NCBI GenBank assembly: GCA_016190005.1
Contig: JACPRK010000127.1
Span: 61,310-125,309, forward strand
Direction: 5' to 3'
Source of the DNA: Candidatus Wallbacteria bacterium
GTDB taxonomy: Bacteria; Muiribacteriota; UBA6191; JACPRK01
Length of the DNA: 64,000 nt
Under the pieces are notes generated by a model. The model was given only the letters and a program-made list of their open reading frames with translations. It was not told the origin of the DNA and searched no databases. Positions 15,206 through 23,483 of this stretch are shown piece by piece; positions within the stretch are counted from its first letter, which is position 1, and every line of letters starts with the position of its first letter. The translations under genes and the position numbers were made by a program.

Positions 15206-17530
15206 GTGAACCGCTCTCTCGCCTGGGCCTTCGTCGCAGCCCTGCTCGCCTACTCCATCGCCTTCGCGCTCGTGGCCGATTTCACCTCCGACGACGCCGG
15301 CATCAGCTTCTGCTACGCCAAGAACCTGGCCGCCGGCCGCGGCCTCGTGCTCACTGCCGGCTCCGAGCGCGTCGAGGGCTTCTCCAACCTCTTGTGGGTG
15401 CTGCTGCTGGCCCCAGGAATCGGCTTGGGCCTTGACCCCGCTCTCCTCGCCAAGGCCCTCGCCTTCGCCGCCGGCTCGGCCTCGCTCTGCCTGCTGCTGC
15501 TGGCACCCGCCCGCATGGCCGGCCGACCCCTCCGCACGTCGGACGCGGTGCCACCGCTGCTGCTGGCCACATCCGCTCCGTTCGCCTTCTGGACGGCCGG
15601 CGGCCTCGAGACCATCCTTTTCACCCTCGTGCTGCTCGCCGCCGCAACCGCCTTCGCGCTCGAGCTGCGAACCCCTCCCCGCACGTTCCCGCTCTCCGCG
15701 CTCGCGCTCTTCCTCGCCTCCCTCACTCGCCCCGAGGGCCCGCTCTACGCTCTGGCCGCCCTCCCCGCAATGGCCGCGCGCGCGTTGGCGGCGCCGGACC
15801 GCGCAGGTAACTGGCGTCACTTCATCCGTTGGCTCCTGTGGTTCGTGGCAGCCCTGGCCGCCTTCTTCGTCTGGAGACAGCTCTACTTCGGCAGCTGGTG
15901 GCCGACCGTGTTTCACACGAAGCTGCCCGGCAACTCGCTGTCGTCACTCGGTCTGGCCGGCGCCGGCTGGCACTATCTCATGGACTGGCTCTCGGCCCCG
16001 TCCGCCGCCGCCTTGACGGCCCTGGCAGCCTGGGGACTCTGGCGGCTGCCCGCCGCGCGCGGAGGGCTCTGGCTCGGAGGCTCCCTCGCGGCCACCGCCG
16101 CCTTCGCCGTCGTTACCGGCGGCGACTGGATGCAGCACCACCGCTTTCTGGTCCCCGCCCTGCCATTCCTGTGCTGGGCCGCTGGCGAAGGGCTCTACCA
16201 CATCGACTCGGTCCTGCCGGCATCCCTCCCCTCCCCCCGCGCAACGGCCGCCCCTATCACCTGCCTTCTGCTGCTCACCGCCTATGGTGCCGCGCAGCTC
16301 GGCGCCCTCCACGCCACCCGAGGACGTTACCGGGTGACCTTCTCTTCGCGCCTGGCCCGCGGCGAGATTTTCGGACGCATGGCCCGTGAGGCCGGCCTGC
16401 AGTCCGCGCTCCTGGCCGACGCCGATGCCGGCGGGACGTCGTGGGCCTCCGGGCTCGAGCTGCTCGACATCACCGGCCTCACCGACCGCATCCTCTCGCG
16501 TCACCTGACCAACCCCGTGCTGCGCGAGGAGTACATCTTCGGCCAGCGGCGCCCCGACTTCATCCGGCTCTCGGGGGTCTGGACCGAAGCCTCCGGGCTG
16601 GGTCGCTCCAGCCGGCTGGCGGCGGAGTACCTGCCGCTCGCCCCTCTGCCCGGCGACTATCCAGGCGACACCAACTTCGCGCGTCGCGAGCTGCTTCTGG
16701 CCGGGGACGGCGAGCCCCCCGAGCTCCAGCTCGCGCAGCCGCCCGGCCCCGGTGTCAGCCTGGCGGGGCTCACTCCGGCCGCCCGAGTCGTGGCTCCGGG
16801 AGGGCGCATCGTGGCGCACCTCTACTGGACGATGACCGCAGGGGCCGAGCCTCGCGTGCGGCTGGGCCTCTCGGGCATCCCGACGACTTTCGTCGAGCGC
16901 CGGCTGGCGCGCGGTTGGCTTGCCCCTGAAGCAGTTCCGGCCGGCGCGACGATGTGTGATCGGCTGCTCCTGCCCTTGCCCGAGTCGCTTCCCCAGGGAC
17001 GCTACAGCCTCGAGCTCACGGCCAGCCCCGCGAGCCCCGTGACATCAGTACGCGGTCTCGAGCTGCTGGTCTCTCGAGGAGCCGCCCGCGCCCGCGCCCA
17101 GGAGCTCGTGGCCACCTTCGATGCAGCGGGCGGCGTCTCGCGTTCCAGGCTTCTGCGCGACATCGAGGAGCTGGAGACCGCAGGCGCCCTGGACGGACCT
17201 TCGCTCGAATCGGCTCGCCGGGCTGCGGGTGCTGCCCTGGCCAGGCAGGCTATCCGGGAGCTCGAAGGTCCCGTGGAGAGCGTCGTCGAGGCGATCGAGT
17301 GCTGCCTCCTGGCGGCGCGCTGGGAAGAGCCCGCCACCGCGGCGCGGACGGCTGTGGCGACCCGAGCGATGGCGGCCGCCCGCAGCTTGGAATCTCGCGG
17401 GGATGCTCTGGGCGCGTGCCGGCTGCTCGGAGCCGTGGCGCGCATCGCCCCGGGAGACGCTCGGATGCTCGCCTGGCGCGACCGGCTCTGGAAGCAGCTG
17501 GCCGACGCCACGACGCGCCCAGGGAGCTGA
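15206..17530 (+). CDS. GT-C family membrane glycosyltransferase (AftB-like)
   Basis: The 774-residue protein has a polytopic N-terminal half (about ten hydrophobic segments up to residue 370) and a soluble C-terminal half. After the first membrane segment comes a SDDAGISFCYAKNL motif (Asp30-Asp31) and a GxxRVEGFSNLLW stretch; this pair of features is typical of GT-C enzymes of the AftB/arabinosyl type that use polyprenyl-phosphate sugars and act on the periplasmic side. The C-terminal part (about 480-600) resembles a beta domain, followed by about 150 helical residues. The donor and acceptor cannot be read. It starts with GTG and has no clear ribosome site. It stands alone on + with no other glycan genes around. 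Confidence 0.8.
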   Translation: MNRSLAWAFVAALLAYSIAFALVADFTSDDAGISFCYAKNLAAGRGLVLTAGSERVEGFSNLLWVLLLAPGIGLGLDPALLAKALAFAAGSASLCLLLLAPARMAGRPLRTSDAVPPLLLATSAPFAFWTAGGLETILFTLVLLAAATAFALELRTPPRTFPLSALALFLASLTRPEGPLYALAALPAMAARALAAPDRAGNWRHFIRWLLWFVAALAAFFVWRQLYFGSWWPTVFHTKLPGNSLSSLGLAGAGWHYLMDWLSAPSAAALTALAAWGLWRLPAARGGLWLGGSLAATAAFAVVTGGDWMQHHRFLVPALPFLCWAAGEGLYHIDSVLPASLPSPRATAAPITCLLLLTAYGAAQLGALHATRGRYRVTFSSRLARGEIFGRMAREAGLQSALLADADAGGTSWASGLELLDITGLTDRILSRHLTNPVLREEYIFGQRRPDFIRLSGVWTEASGLGRSSRLAAEYLPLAPLPGDYPGDTNFARRELLLAGDGEPPELQLAQPPGPGVSLAGLTPAARVVAPGGRIVAHLYWTMTAGAEPRVRLGLSGIPTTFVERRLARGWLAPEAVPAGATMCDRLLLPLPESLPQGRYSLELTASPASPVTSVRGLELLVSRGAARARAQELVATFDAAGGVSRSRLLRDIEELETAGALDGPSLESARRAAGAALARQAIRELEGPVESVVEAIECCLLAARWEEPATAARTAVATRAMAAARSLESRGDALGACRLLGAVARIAPGDARMLAWRDRLWKQLADATTRPGS

Positions 17531-17625
17531 CCGGAGTCCGGTTCCCGGACACCCCCGGTCCTCTACCCGGACAGTCACGCAGTCACGCGCGGCCAGTGCG
17601 TCGCTCTGTGTCCGCATCCCGCGCC

Positions 17626-17640
17626 TGGCACGGGGCTTGA
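17626..17640 (+). promoter_or_regulatory. Weak candidate sigma-54-type promoter
   Basis: TGGCAC-N5-TTGA lies 57 bases before the cupin start. GG and the -12 doublet have the exact 10-base spacing needed for sigma-54, but the -12 position reads GA instead of GC. No sigma-54 gene or enhancer-binding regulator is visible in the window, so this may be chance. Confidence 0.2.
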
Positions 17641-17696
17641 TTGAGTATCGGCACGCCGAGAAGCCGACCGGCGCCCTGACGACGAAGGAGACCGAG

Positions 17697-18020
17697 ATGA
17701 CGCTCTGCGCCGAAGCCACCCGAGTGACCTCGAGCCCGACCGCTGACACCGCTGCCCGGATCGTCAAGGAGCAGCCGGACCTGGAGCGAATGCAGGCGCT
17801 GGGGGTCCTCGACTGGCACGTAGCCACCGAGACGGTCTCCACCTTCCGGAAGCGCTACGACCGCGGACTGGTCTGCTATGTCCTGGAGGGTGAAGCGACC
17901 GTCCACACACCCATGGGCGTCGTTCGCATCGAGCCCGGCGACATGGTCACCTTCCCGGTCGGCCTGGAGTGCACCTGGTTCGTGAAGAGCCCCCTCGGCA
18001 CGCACTACAGCTATCTCTAG
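17697..18020 (+). CDS. Small cupin-domain protein
   Basis: A 107-residue single-domain cupin of the DUF861/EutQ-like type. The sequence VCYVLEGEATVHTPMG then VRIEPGDMVTFPVGLECTW gives the two cupin motifs; the metal-binding histidines of motif 1 are not obvious, with only Glu and His-like positions partly present, so it may bind ligand without metal or be structural. ATG at 17697 is preceded by GAAGGAG. The 166-base gap before it contains only the weak promoter candidate noted separately. The substrate is unknown; members are usually small-molecule binding or ureidoglycolate-like enzymes. It is followed 36 bases later by the RING-like membrane protein, but functional linkage is unclear. Confidence 0.8.
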   Translation: MTLCAEATRVTSSPTADTAARIVKEQPDLERMQALGVLDWHVATETVSTFRKRYDRGLVCYVLEGEATVHTPMGVVRIEPGDMVTFPVGLECTWFVKSPLGTHYSYL

Positions 18021-18056
18021 ACCGCCGGGCGGCCGGCCGGTTCATAATGATCCGGC

Positions 18057-19535
18057 ATGGACCCCTCCACTGGCACCGGGCTCTGCCGAGTTTGCGGTGA
18101 GGCACTGACTGGCCCCTCGGTGGTGAGTTGCGTGCAGTGCGAGACGCCGACTCACCGGGACTGCTTCCGCTACGCGGGGGCATGTCCGCTCTACGGCTGC
18201 GGTGGCACTCGCTGGCGCGCCCGGACGCGCGCCGCGGCGTCGAGCGCGCTCGGTGCGGCCGATCGGCTCGCCGCCCGCATCGGGCTCGGCGCCGGGCGGG
18301 TGGTCGGTCCGGGCGCCGGCAGCGCCATCGAGCTCGATTACCACTCCGGCCTAGAGATGGCCGCCGACTGGATGGTCTCGGCCGGCCTGGTCGGCCTGGG
18401 CGCGGTGGCGCTGGTCGGCCCCCACCCCCACGTCGTGGAGCTCTCGAGCCTGGCGGCAGTCCTCTGCCTGCTCGTGGCCGCTGCGGGGACCGCCATCGGA
18501 CTGCTCCTGGAAGACCTGTACGTCTTCGATCCCGGCAAGCGACTTCTCCTGGCCCAGCGCCGTCTGCCCGGCTTCGCCTGGCGCCGTCCGGTGGCCGAGC
18601 TCTCGGACTTCACGCACGTCGGCACCGCCACGGCCGTGCTGGAGCAGCCCACGGCGGGTAACCACACGGCTCGCTACGAGCCGGTGTGGCTCGTGCTGCG
18701 CCGTAAGGGCGGGCCCCTCATGCCGCTGGGTGACGCCGCGGGCGGCAGCGCCCGGTACTCCCCAGGCGACCTCGAGCGGATCGCCACCCGCATCGGTTCG
18801 GCCACCGGCCTGCCTGTCCAGCTCGACCTGAAGGCCGACCGCGCCTGGTGGGCGGCCGAGCGCTTCCGCATATCGACTCGATCGCTCCTCTGGATGGCTT
18901 GCATCTCGACGGCCGCCGCCTTCGCCTGGGACGTCTCGACCTGGAGGACCGCTCTGGCGCTGCCGCTCCTGGCGCCCGCGGCGCTAGTCCTGGCCGCGGT
19001 GCTCTACTGGTGGCTGGTCCCGCTGCCGAGGAAGCTAGCGGAGCCCGCGGTGCTGGCGAAGAGGAAGAAGGACGACAGGGCCGGCGGCGTCCTTGTCGCC
19101 CTCCTCTGCTTCGCCAGCCTGCCGTGGCTGGCGCACCAGAACTTCGAGCACATCCGCGCCCTGCTCTACTTCGAGCGCGCGCCGTGCGAGATCCTCGACA
19201 GCCGCCTCACCGAGCACGTCAGCACCAAGGGCCACCGCAGCTACAGCGTCTCGTTTCGCTTCCGCTATGAGGTCGGCGGGCGCGTGTACGATCGCTGGGG
19301 CTACGACCTGGAGGAATGGCGCTTCTGGTGGCACTTCACGGCCTTGCGGGCGCACGCGTCGCTGGAACACGGCGCTCGAGCCAGCTGCTGGTACGACCCA
19401 GCCGACCCGGCACGCGCCGTGGTCGACCGCTCCCTCAGCTTCACTACTCTCTTGCTGATGGCGCTCAGCCTCTTCGGCGTGCGGCTGGCCGTCGAGGGGT
19501 TGCTTGCGTGGTATCTCGCGCGCCAAAAGGATTGA
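18057..19535 (+). CDS. RING-like zinc finger membrane protein with DUF3592 domain
   Basis: The 492-residue protein starts with a RING-type cysteine-histidine cluster: Cys10-x2-Cys13, Cys25-x2-Cys28, His33-x2-Cys36, Cys43-x4-Cys48, eight potential zinc ligands in the cross-brace order. Hydrophobic segments follow at about residues 103-122, 135-155, 280-300, 305-325 and 345-360. Residues about 375-460 match DUF3592 (CEILDSRLTEH, then SYSVSFRFRYEVGGRVYDRWG and a SCWYDPADPARAV ending), and a last membrane helix closes the protein. Bacterial RING-like domains of this sort are known but poorly studied; whether it has ubiquitin-ligase-like activity cannot be claimed. ATG at 18057 lacks a strong ribosome site. 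There is no ubiquitin-like or E1/E2 gene nearby. Confidence 0.82.
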   Translation: MDPSTGTGLCRVCGEALTGPSVVSCVQCETPTHRDCFRYAGACPLYGCGGTRWRARTRAAASSALGAADRLAARIGLGAGRVVGPGAGSAIELDYHSGLEMAADWMVSAGLVGLGAVALVGPHPHVVELSSLAAVLCLLVAAAGTAIGLLLEDLYVFDPGKRLLLAQRRLPGFAWRRPVAELSDFTHVGTATAVLEQPTAGNHTARYEPVWLVLRRKGGPLMPLGDAAGGSARYSPGDLERIATRIGSATGLPVQLDLKADRAWWAAERFRISTRSLLWMACISTAAAFAWDVSTWRTALALPLLAPAALVLAAVLYWWLVPLPRKLAEPAVLAKRKKDDRAGGVLVALLCFASLPWLAHQNFEHIRALLYFERAPCEILDSRLTEHVSTKGHRSYSVSFRFRYEVGGRVYDRWGYDLEEWRFWWHFTALRAHASLEHGARASCWYDPADPARAVVDRSLSFTTLLLMALSLFGVRLAVEGLLAWYLARQKD

Positions 19536-19544
19536 CGCGGCGGC

Positions 19545-20243
19545 CTACTGATCTTCCCGAACCGCCCTGGCGTGAGGTTCGCCCTCGTCCACCAGGTCGA
19601 CCAGCCCGCTGTCCATGTCGTAGTAGGCCCCGACCACGCGCACCTTTCCGGCCTTGGCCAGCATGTGGATGAGCGGCCGCTCCTTTAGCCGGCGCACGAC
19701 CGACCGAATGTTGGCGTACACGGCGTTGACCAGCGGGTCCCCGGGCTGGCCGCGGCTGTCGCGCACCACCTGGCGGATCGACCGCACGACATGCTCGACG
19801 TAGTACGGCGCCTCGTTGTCATCGAGCGCCGCAGTGACTGCCCCGCAGCGCTGGTGCCCGACAACGACGACCAGCCGGGCGTGAAGGTGGTGCACCGCGT
19901 ATTTGACGCTCGCCGCAAGGTCCTCCTGCTCGATGTTGCCGGCCACCCGCACCACGAAGAGATCGCCCAGCCCCTGGTCAAAGATGAGCTCCGGCGCCAC
20001 GCGAGAATCCGCGCAGCAGAGCACCGCCGCGAAGGGCGCCTGGTGGTGGGCCACCTCCAGTCGACGCTCCACGCTGCGCCTGGGCGAGCGCGGCGTCCCT
20101 TGCGCGAACCGCTGGTTCCCCTCCAAGAGCTGCGCCAGCGCTTGCGCCGGACTGAGCCCCGCCGGCTCGGCCGCCACCAGAGCAGCCGCCATCGTCCCCA
20201 GCGCCACGATCGCCACGAGCACCGTCTTGCCCACGCGCATCAT
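19545..20243 (-). CDS. Exported beta-class carbonic anhydrase
   Basis: Carbonic anhydrase interconverts CO2 and bicarbonate. The 232-residue protein carries the beta-class zinc ligands Cys77, His130 and Cys133 (CADSR and GHQRCGAV motifs) and the Asp79-Arg81 dyad. It begins with a signal peptide (hydrophobic core residues 8-22, likely cleavage after VAA near residue 25), so it should act in the periplasm. Start ATG at 20243 follows GGAGGAGCGG; a second ATG comes right after. It lies 30 bases downstream of the interrupted SPFH gene on the same strand, suggesting membrane-microdomain and CO2/bicarbonate genes share a transcript. Length and active site look intact. Confidence 0.93.
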   Translation of the reverse strand: MMRVGKTVLVAIVALGTMAAALVAAEPAGLSPAQALAQLLEGNQRFAQGTPRSPRRSVERRLEVAHHQAPFAAVLCCADSRVAPELIFDQGLGDLFVVRVAGNIEQEDLAASVKYAVHHLHARLVVVVGHQRCGAVTAALDDNEAPYYVEHVVRSIRQVVRDSRGQPGDPLVNAVYANIRSVVRRLKERPLIHMLAKAGKVRVVGAYYDMDSGLVDLVDEGEPHARAVREDQ

Positions 20244-20273
20244 CCGCTCCTCCCTCCAAATGGTGAGCTGTCG

Positions 20274-20732
20274 CTACTTGGCTGCGTCCAGCACCTTCAG
20301 GTCGGCCATACCGCTCAGGTTCTTCGCACCGGCAGGCAGATCCGTCCAGAACGTCCCGGGCCCGGCATACCGGATGAAGACGTTGAAGGAGTCCGACAGC
20401 TTGTTGGCGAACTGGTAGTTGGAGTAGGCCGCCGCCCCGCCGATGGCATCCACGTTCTGCTTGAGCGCATCCGCCGCGGCCTCCCTCGTCAGCTGAGTGA
20501 CCGTCGCGTCGGCCTGCCCAAGAAGCAGCGTCCGCTGCGCTTCGAGCTCGGCCACCTGCCTCTCGATTGCGGCCACGGCCACGAGCTGCTCGGCTTCCAG
20601 CGTAGCGACCTGTTTCTCACCGTCCGCCCGCACCTCCGCAACCGCCTTCTCGGTGCCGGCGGCCACCTCCCGCACGCCCTTCTCGACGTCGGATTGCAGC
20701 TCCGCGAGCTGGTTCACGCTCGCCTGGGTCGC
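20274..20732 (-). pseudogene. C-terminal part of SPFH protein, cut off by in-frame TAG
   Basis: This frame is continuous with the SPFH gene just upstream: after its TAG (20733-20735) the same frame reads ATQASVNQLAELQ and goes on for about 152 codons. It encodes a long Ala/Glu coiled coil (QLAELQSDVEKGV onward) and a final domain of about 45 residues. In the neighbouring SPFH paralogue the equivalent region is joined. A GTG at 20717 could restart translation, but its ribosome site (GGAGGAG) is about 20 bases away. One base change, GAG or CAG to TAG, explains the break; restart, readthrough or an assembly error remain possible. Confidence 0.8.
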
Positions 20733-21758
20733 CTACTGCTCCTCCTTGGTCCGGCGCTCCTCGACCGCGATCCGGGCCATCTGGATGGGCTGCCGGATGT
20801 CCATCGGCACGTCGATGGAGCGAACGAGTCCGAGACGCACGGTTATCTGCTTCTCCTCGCAGACCTTCGTCAGCAGCTGGCGGAACTTCTCCTGGAACTG
20901 CTCGCGGCTGTCGCCCTCCAGCAGCTCCTTGGCCCCGTACTTGGAGCCCTCGATGCGGCAGATCGACTCCACCTGGGGCGCGATGACCTTGTGGACGATC
21001 TCGTCGACGTTGCCGAAGTGCATGATCACGCTCGGCACGCTGCCGGGCTTCAGACCCCACACCACGGTCACCTCGAGCTGGATGTTGAAGCCGTCCTTGG
21101 AGAAGAAGGTCACGGCCTCCGTCGGGGAGAACTCGCGGTAGCCGATCTCCACGGAGTCGATGCGGACGGCCTTCGGGTTGGCGTAGTAGACGCCGGGCTG
21201 CAGCACGTGCTCCTGGACGCCGCTCTGCCCGCGCCTGGCCAGCTTGCCCGGGGCCGGCGGCTGGCCCGACATCGCCGTCACGCAGCCGACGAAGCCGGGG
21301 AGAATCTTGACCGCCTTGAGGACCTCGACCTGGAAGGCGTCGGGGTTGTAGCGCCAGCTGCCGGGCGTCAGCACGTTGCGCCAGACGCCCTTCCTTGCGT
21401 AGATGTCCTCGGCGGGCTCGACCAGGAACTGAAGGCGGTCCTCGGGGGGCAGGCCCGTCTGCGAGCGAATGACGCCGATCTCGTCATTGCCGATGTGTAT
21501 GACCGGCGCGCGCCGGTACTCGTAGAGCAGAGGGTTCACGAAGTAGCGGCCCTCGCCCAGCACCTGCTTCTGGATGCCCCGCTTTCCCTCGTCGACGACG
21601 CGCAGATTCTCAGTGTCCGGGTTCTCCTCGCCGAAGCGCGAGGTGAGGACGAGCATCTCGCCCGGCGGCACGTAGACCCGGCAGACCGTCCACTGCCAGA
21701 CCCCCAGGTACCCGAAGAGCGCCAGGAACACGATTGCGAAGAGGCTGTACTTGTTCAC
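20733..21758 (-). CDS. SPFH/Band 7 domain protein, C-terminally truncated
   Basis: SPFH proteins (stomatin/flotillin-like) form ring assemblies on membranes and organise microdomains or protease complexes. The 341-residue product has an N-terminal membrane anchor (about residues 4-22) and an SPFH domain reaching residue 330 with phrases like GDSREQFQEKFRQLL and VPMDIRQPIQMARIAVEERR. It ends abruptly in TKEEQ at a TAG where the coiled coil should begin; the rest is in frame downstream. GTG at 21758 is chosen because AAGGAGGA lies eight bases before it; an upstream TTG overlaps that site. It starts 15 bases after the stop of its paralogue, so the two would form hetero-oligomers if both are active. 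Confidence 0.85.
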   Translation of the reverse strand: MNKYSLFAIVFLALFGYLGVWQWTVCRVYVPPGEMLVLTSRFGEENPDTENLRVVDEGKRGIQKQVLGEGRYFVNPLLYEYRRAPVIHIGNDEIGVIRSQTGLPPEDRLQFLVEPAEDIYARKGVWRNVLTPGSWRYNPDAFQVEVLKAVKILPGFVGCVTAMSGQPPAPGKLARRGQSGVQEHVLQPGVYYANPKAVRIDSVEIGYREFSPTEAVTFFSKDGFNIQLEVTVVWGLKPGSVPSVIMHFGNVDEIVHKVIAPQVESICRIEGSKYGAKELLEGDSREQFQEKFRQLLTKVCEEKQITVRLGLVRSIDVPMDIRQPIQMARIAVEERRTKEEQ

Positions 21759-21772
21759 AGTTGGCTCCTCCT

Positions 21773-23314
21773 TCAACGCGCCGGCGCGGCGGGCGCAGGC
21801 CTGGGCGCCGTGAACGCCCGGAAGACGTCGACGAACGGGCCCTCCGTGTTGGAGATCACTTGCTGGATGGCGGGGGCGACCTTTGAGAGGAACAGGTAAC
21901 GCGCATACTGCTCGCCATCCCCGAACGCGGCTCTGGCCGCCCTGATCCCACTAGCCTCGGCGGAGTTTTTGAGTCGGACGACATCGGCGGCTGCCTTGCC
22001 GGCGGAGAGCTTCGCCGCGGCCTGATTGCGCGCGGCCTCGAGCTCCAGCCGCGCCACTTCCAGCTTGCGGTTGGCGGCGATGAGCGCGACGTCCTTCTTG
22101 CGCTTGGCCTCGTAGATGGAGACCGAGACGTCGGCCTGGGCCATGTTGATCGCCTTGACGCGCTCTTGCAGCTTCATCGTCATCGCCAGCTGCTTCTGCT
22201 GCTTCTCGCGCTCCATCTCCTGCTGGAGCTTCTCGCGCTGCCGGACCGCGATCTCGCGCTCGCGGATCGGGTCGGCGATCGCCTTGGGCGGCTCCGTCTT
22301 GCGCACCAGCGCGGAGAGGATCTGGATGCCCTGGCTGGCGCAGACCGACCTGAGCCCCTCGAACATCTGCTTCTGGAACTGCTGGCGCGTCTCACCCGAG
22401 ATGAAGTCCCGCGCCTGGTGGCGCGAACCCTCGATGCGCGACAGTGCCCGCGCATTCGGCAGCAGCACCTTCTCCACGATGCACTGGATCACCATGTCGC
22501 CCGGGTTGGAGCCCTGCCCCATGATGCGCGAATCGACGTACTCCACATAGACCGTCGCCACGCGCTCCGGATCGATCTTCCACTCCACGGAGGCCTCCAT
22601 CGTGATCTGGAACCCGTCCTTCGACAGGAACGACACCACGTTCTTGTCCATCATGTCGAAACGGTGCGAGCGCAGGTCCACCGGACAGACCCGCAGGTCG
22701 TACGGGTTGAGATAGTGCGTGCCGGCATCCAGCGTCTTTTCGAGCACGCCGCGCTCGTTCTCCTGGACCACGAAAACGTTCGGCTCCTTCGGCTCATCGC
22801 CGGTCACGCGTGTCACGACCCCGACGTAGCCGGGCGCAATGGTCACCGCGTCGGAGAGCTCCACCCGGTAGAGGAGCGTGTTGATTGCGTAGCGGCCGGG
22901 CGTCAGGATCTCGCGCTCGATCCCTTTCATCACTTCGCCCGATCCGTCCTCCTTGCCGACCAGCGCCATGCCTGCCGGCGGCGGCCTGCCGAAGAGACGC
23001 GTCTTCACCCCCACCTGACCAACCGGTACCTCCATCTGGTCGACCACGATGGTCTCCCAGGTGTAGGGATTCAGGAAGTGCCAGCCCTCCGAGAGCCCGT
23101 CCCGCTGGATGCCTTTGAAGTCGGCGCTCGGGGCGGCAATCTCGCCGTCGGGCAAGGTCTGGCCCGTCTTCTTGATCAGGAGCGCGACCTGCCCCCGGTC
23201 GACCCGCACCAGCCCGGTCAGGACGAACCAGGCCACCGGCAACAAGCTCAGCATCGCGGCGCTCGCCACGAGCCTCCAGAGCAGCTCCGTGATTCGAGGA
23301 TCTCTGCCCGTCAT
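21773..23314 (-). CDS. SPFH/Band 7 domain protein, full length
   Basis: A 513-residue flotillin-like protein: membrane anchor about residues 13-35, SPFH domain to about 345 (VDRGQVALLIKKTG near the start, SRIEGSRHQARDFISGETRQ towards the end), then a Lys/Glu/Gln coiled coil (about 350-440) and an Ala-rich C-terminal oligomerisation region ending in AFTAPRPAP. ATG at 23314 follows GGAGGG at good distance; the open frame extends 67 codons further upstream but that part is Arg/Gly/Pro-rich spacer. It is the first gene of the minus-strand operon SPFH-SPFH-carbonic anhydrase. The length and frame are intact, unlike the second copy. Partners are unknown. Confidence 0.9.
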   Translation of the reverse strand: MTGRDPRITELLWRLVASAAMLSLLPVAWFVLTGLVRVDRGQVALLIKKTGQTLPDGEIAAPSADFKGIQRDGLSEGWHFLNPYTWETIVVDQMEVPVGQVGVKTRLFGRPPPAGMALVGKEDGSGEVMKGIEREILTPGRYAINTLLYRVELSDAVTIAPGYVGVVTRVTGDEPKEPNVFVVQENERGVLEKTLDAGTHYLNPYDLRVCPVDLRSHRFDMMDKNVVSFLSKDGFQITMEASVEWKIDPERVATVYVEYVDSRIMGQGSNPGDMVIQCIVEKVLLPNARALSRIEGSRHQARDFISGETRQQFQKQMFEGLRSVCASQGIQILSALVRKTEPPKAIADPIREREIAVRQREKLQQEMEREKQQKQLAMTMKLQERVKAINMAQADVSVSIYEAKRKKDVALIAANRKLEVARLELEAARNQAAAKLSAGKAAADVVRLKNSAEASGIRAARAAFGDGEQYARYLFLSKVAPAIQQVISNTEGPFVDVFRAFTAPRPAPAAPAR

Positions 23315-23483
23315 ACGCTTCCCTCCCCGGCCTCCACGAACGTTCGGCCTTCTCGACAGTCTCGCACGGCGCAAGCGCCCGGCCGAGAGAATTCGGTACC
23401 CTGTCGCAAGCGCGCCCGCCCGCGGGGCCCCTCGCCCCCGCGCCGGGCAATCGGCCGCCGGCGGTGTCCGGCCAGGAGGCCCC

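Noticed and set aside
15014-15916. Long minus-strand frame rich in Gly, Glu and Gln
   Set aside because: It is antisense to the glycosyltransferase gene, has no domain and biased composition caused by GC-rich codon wobble.
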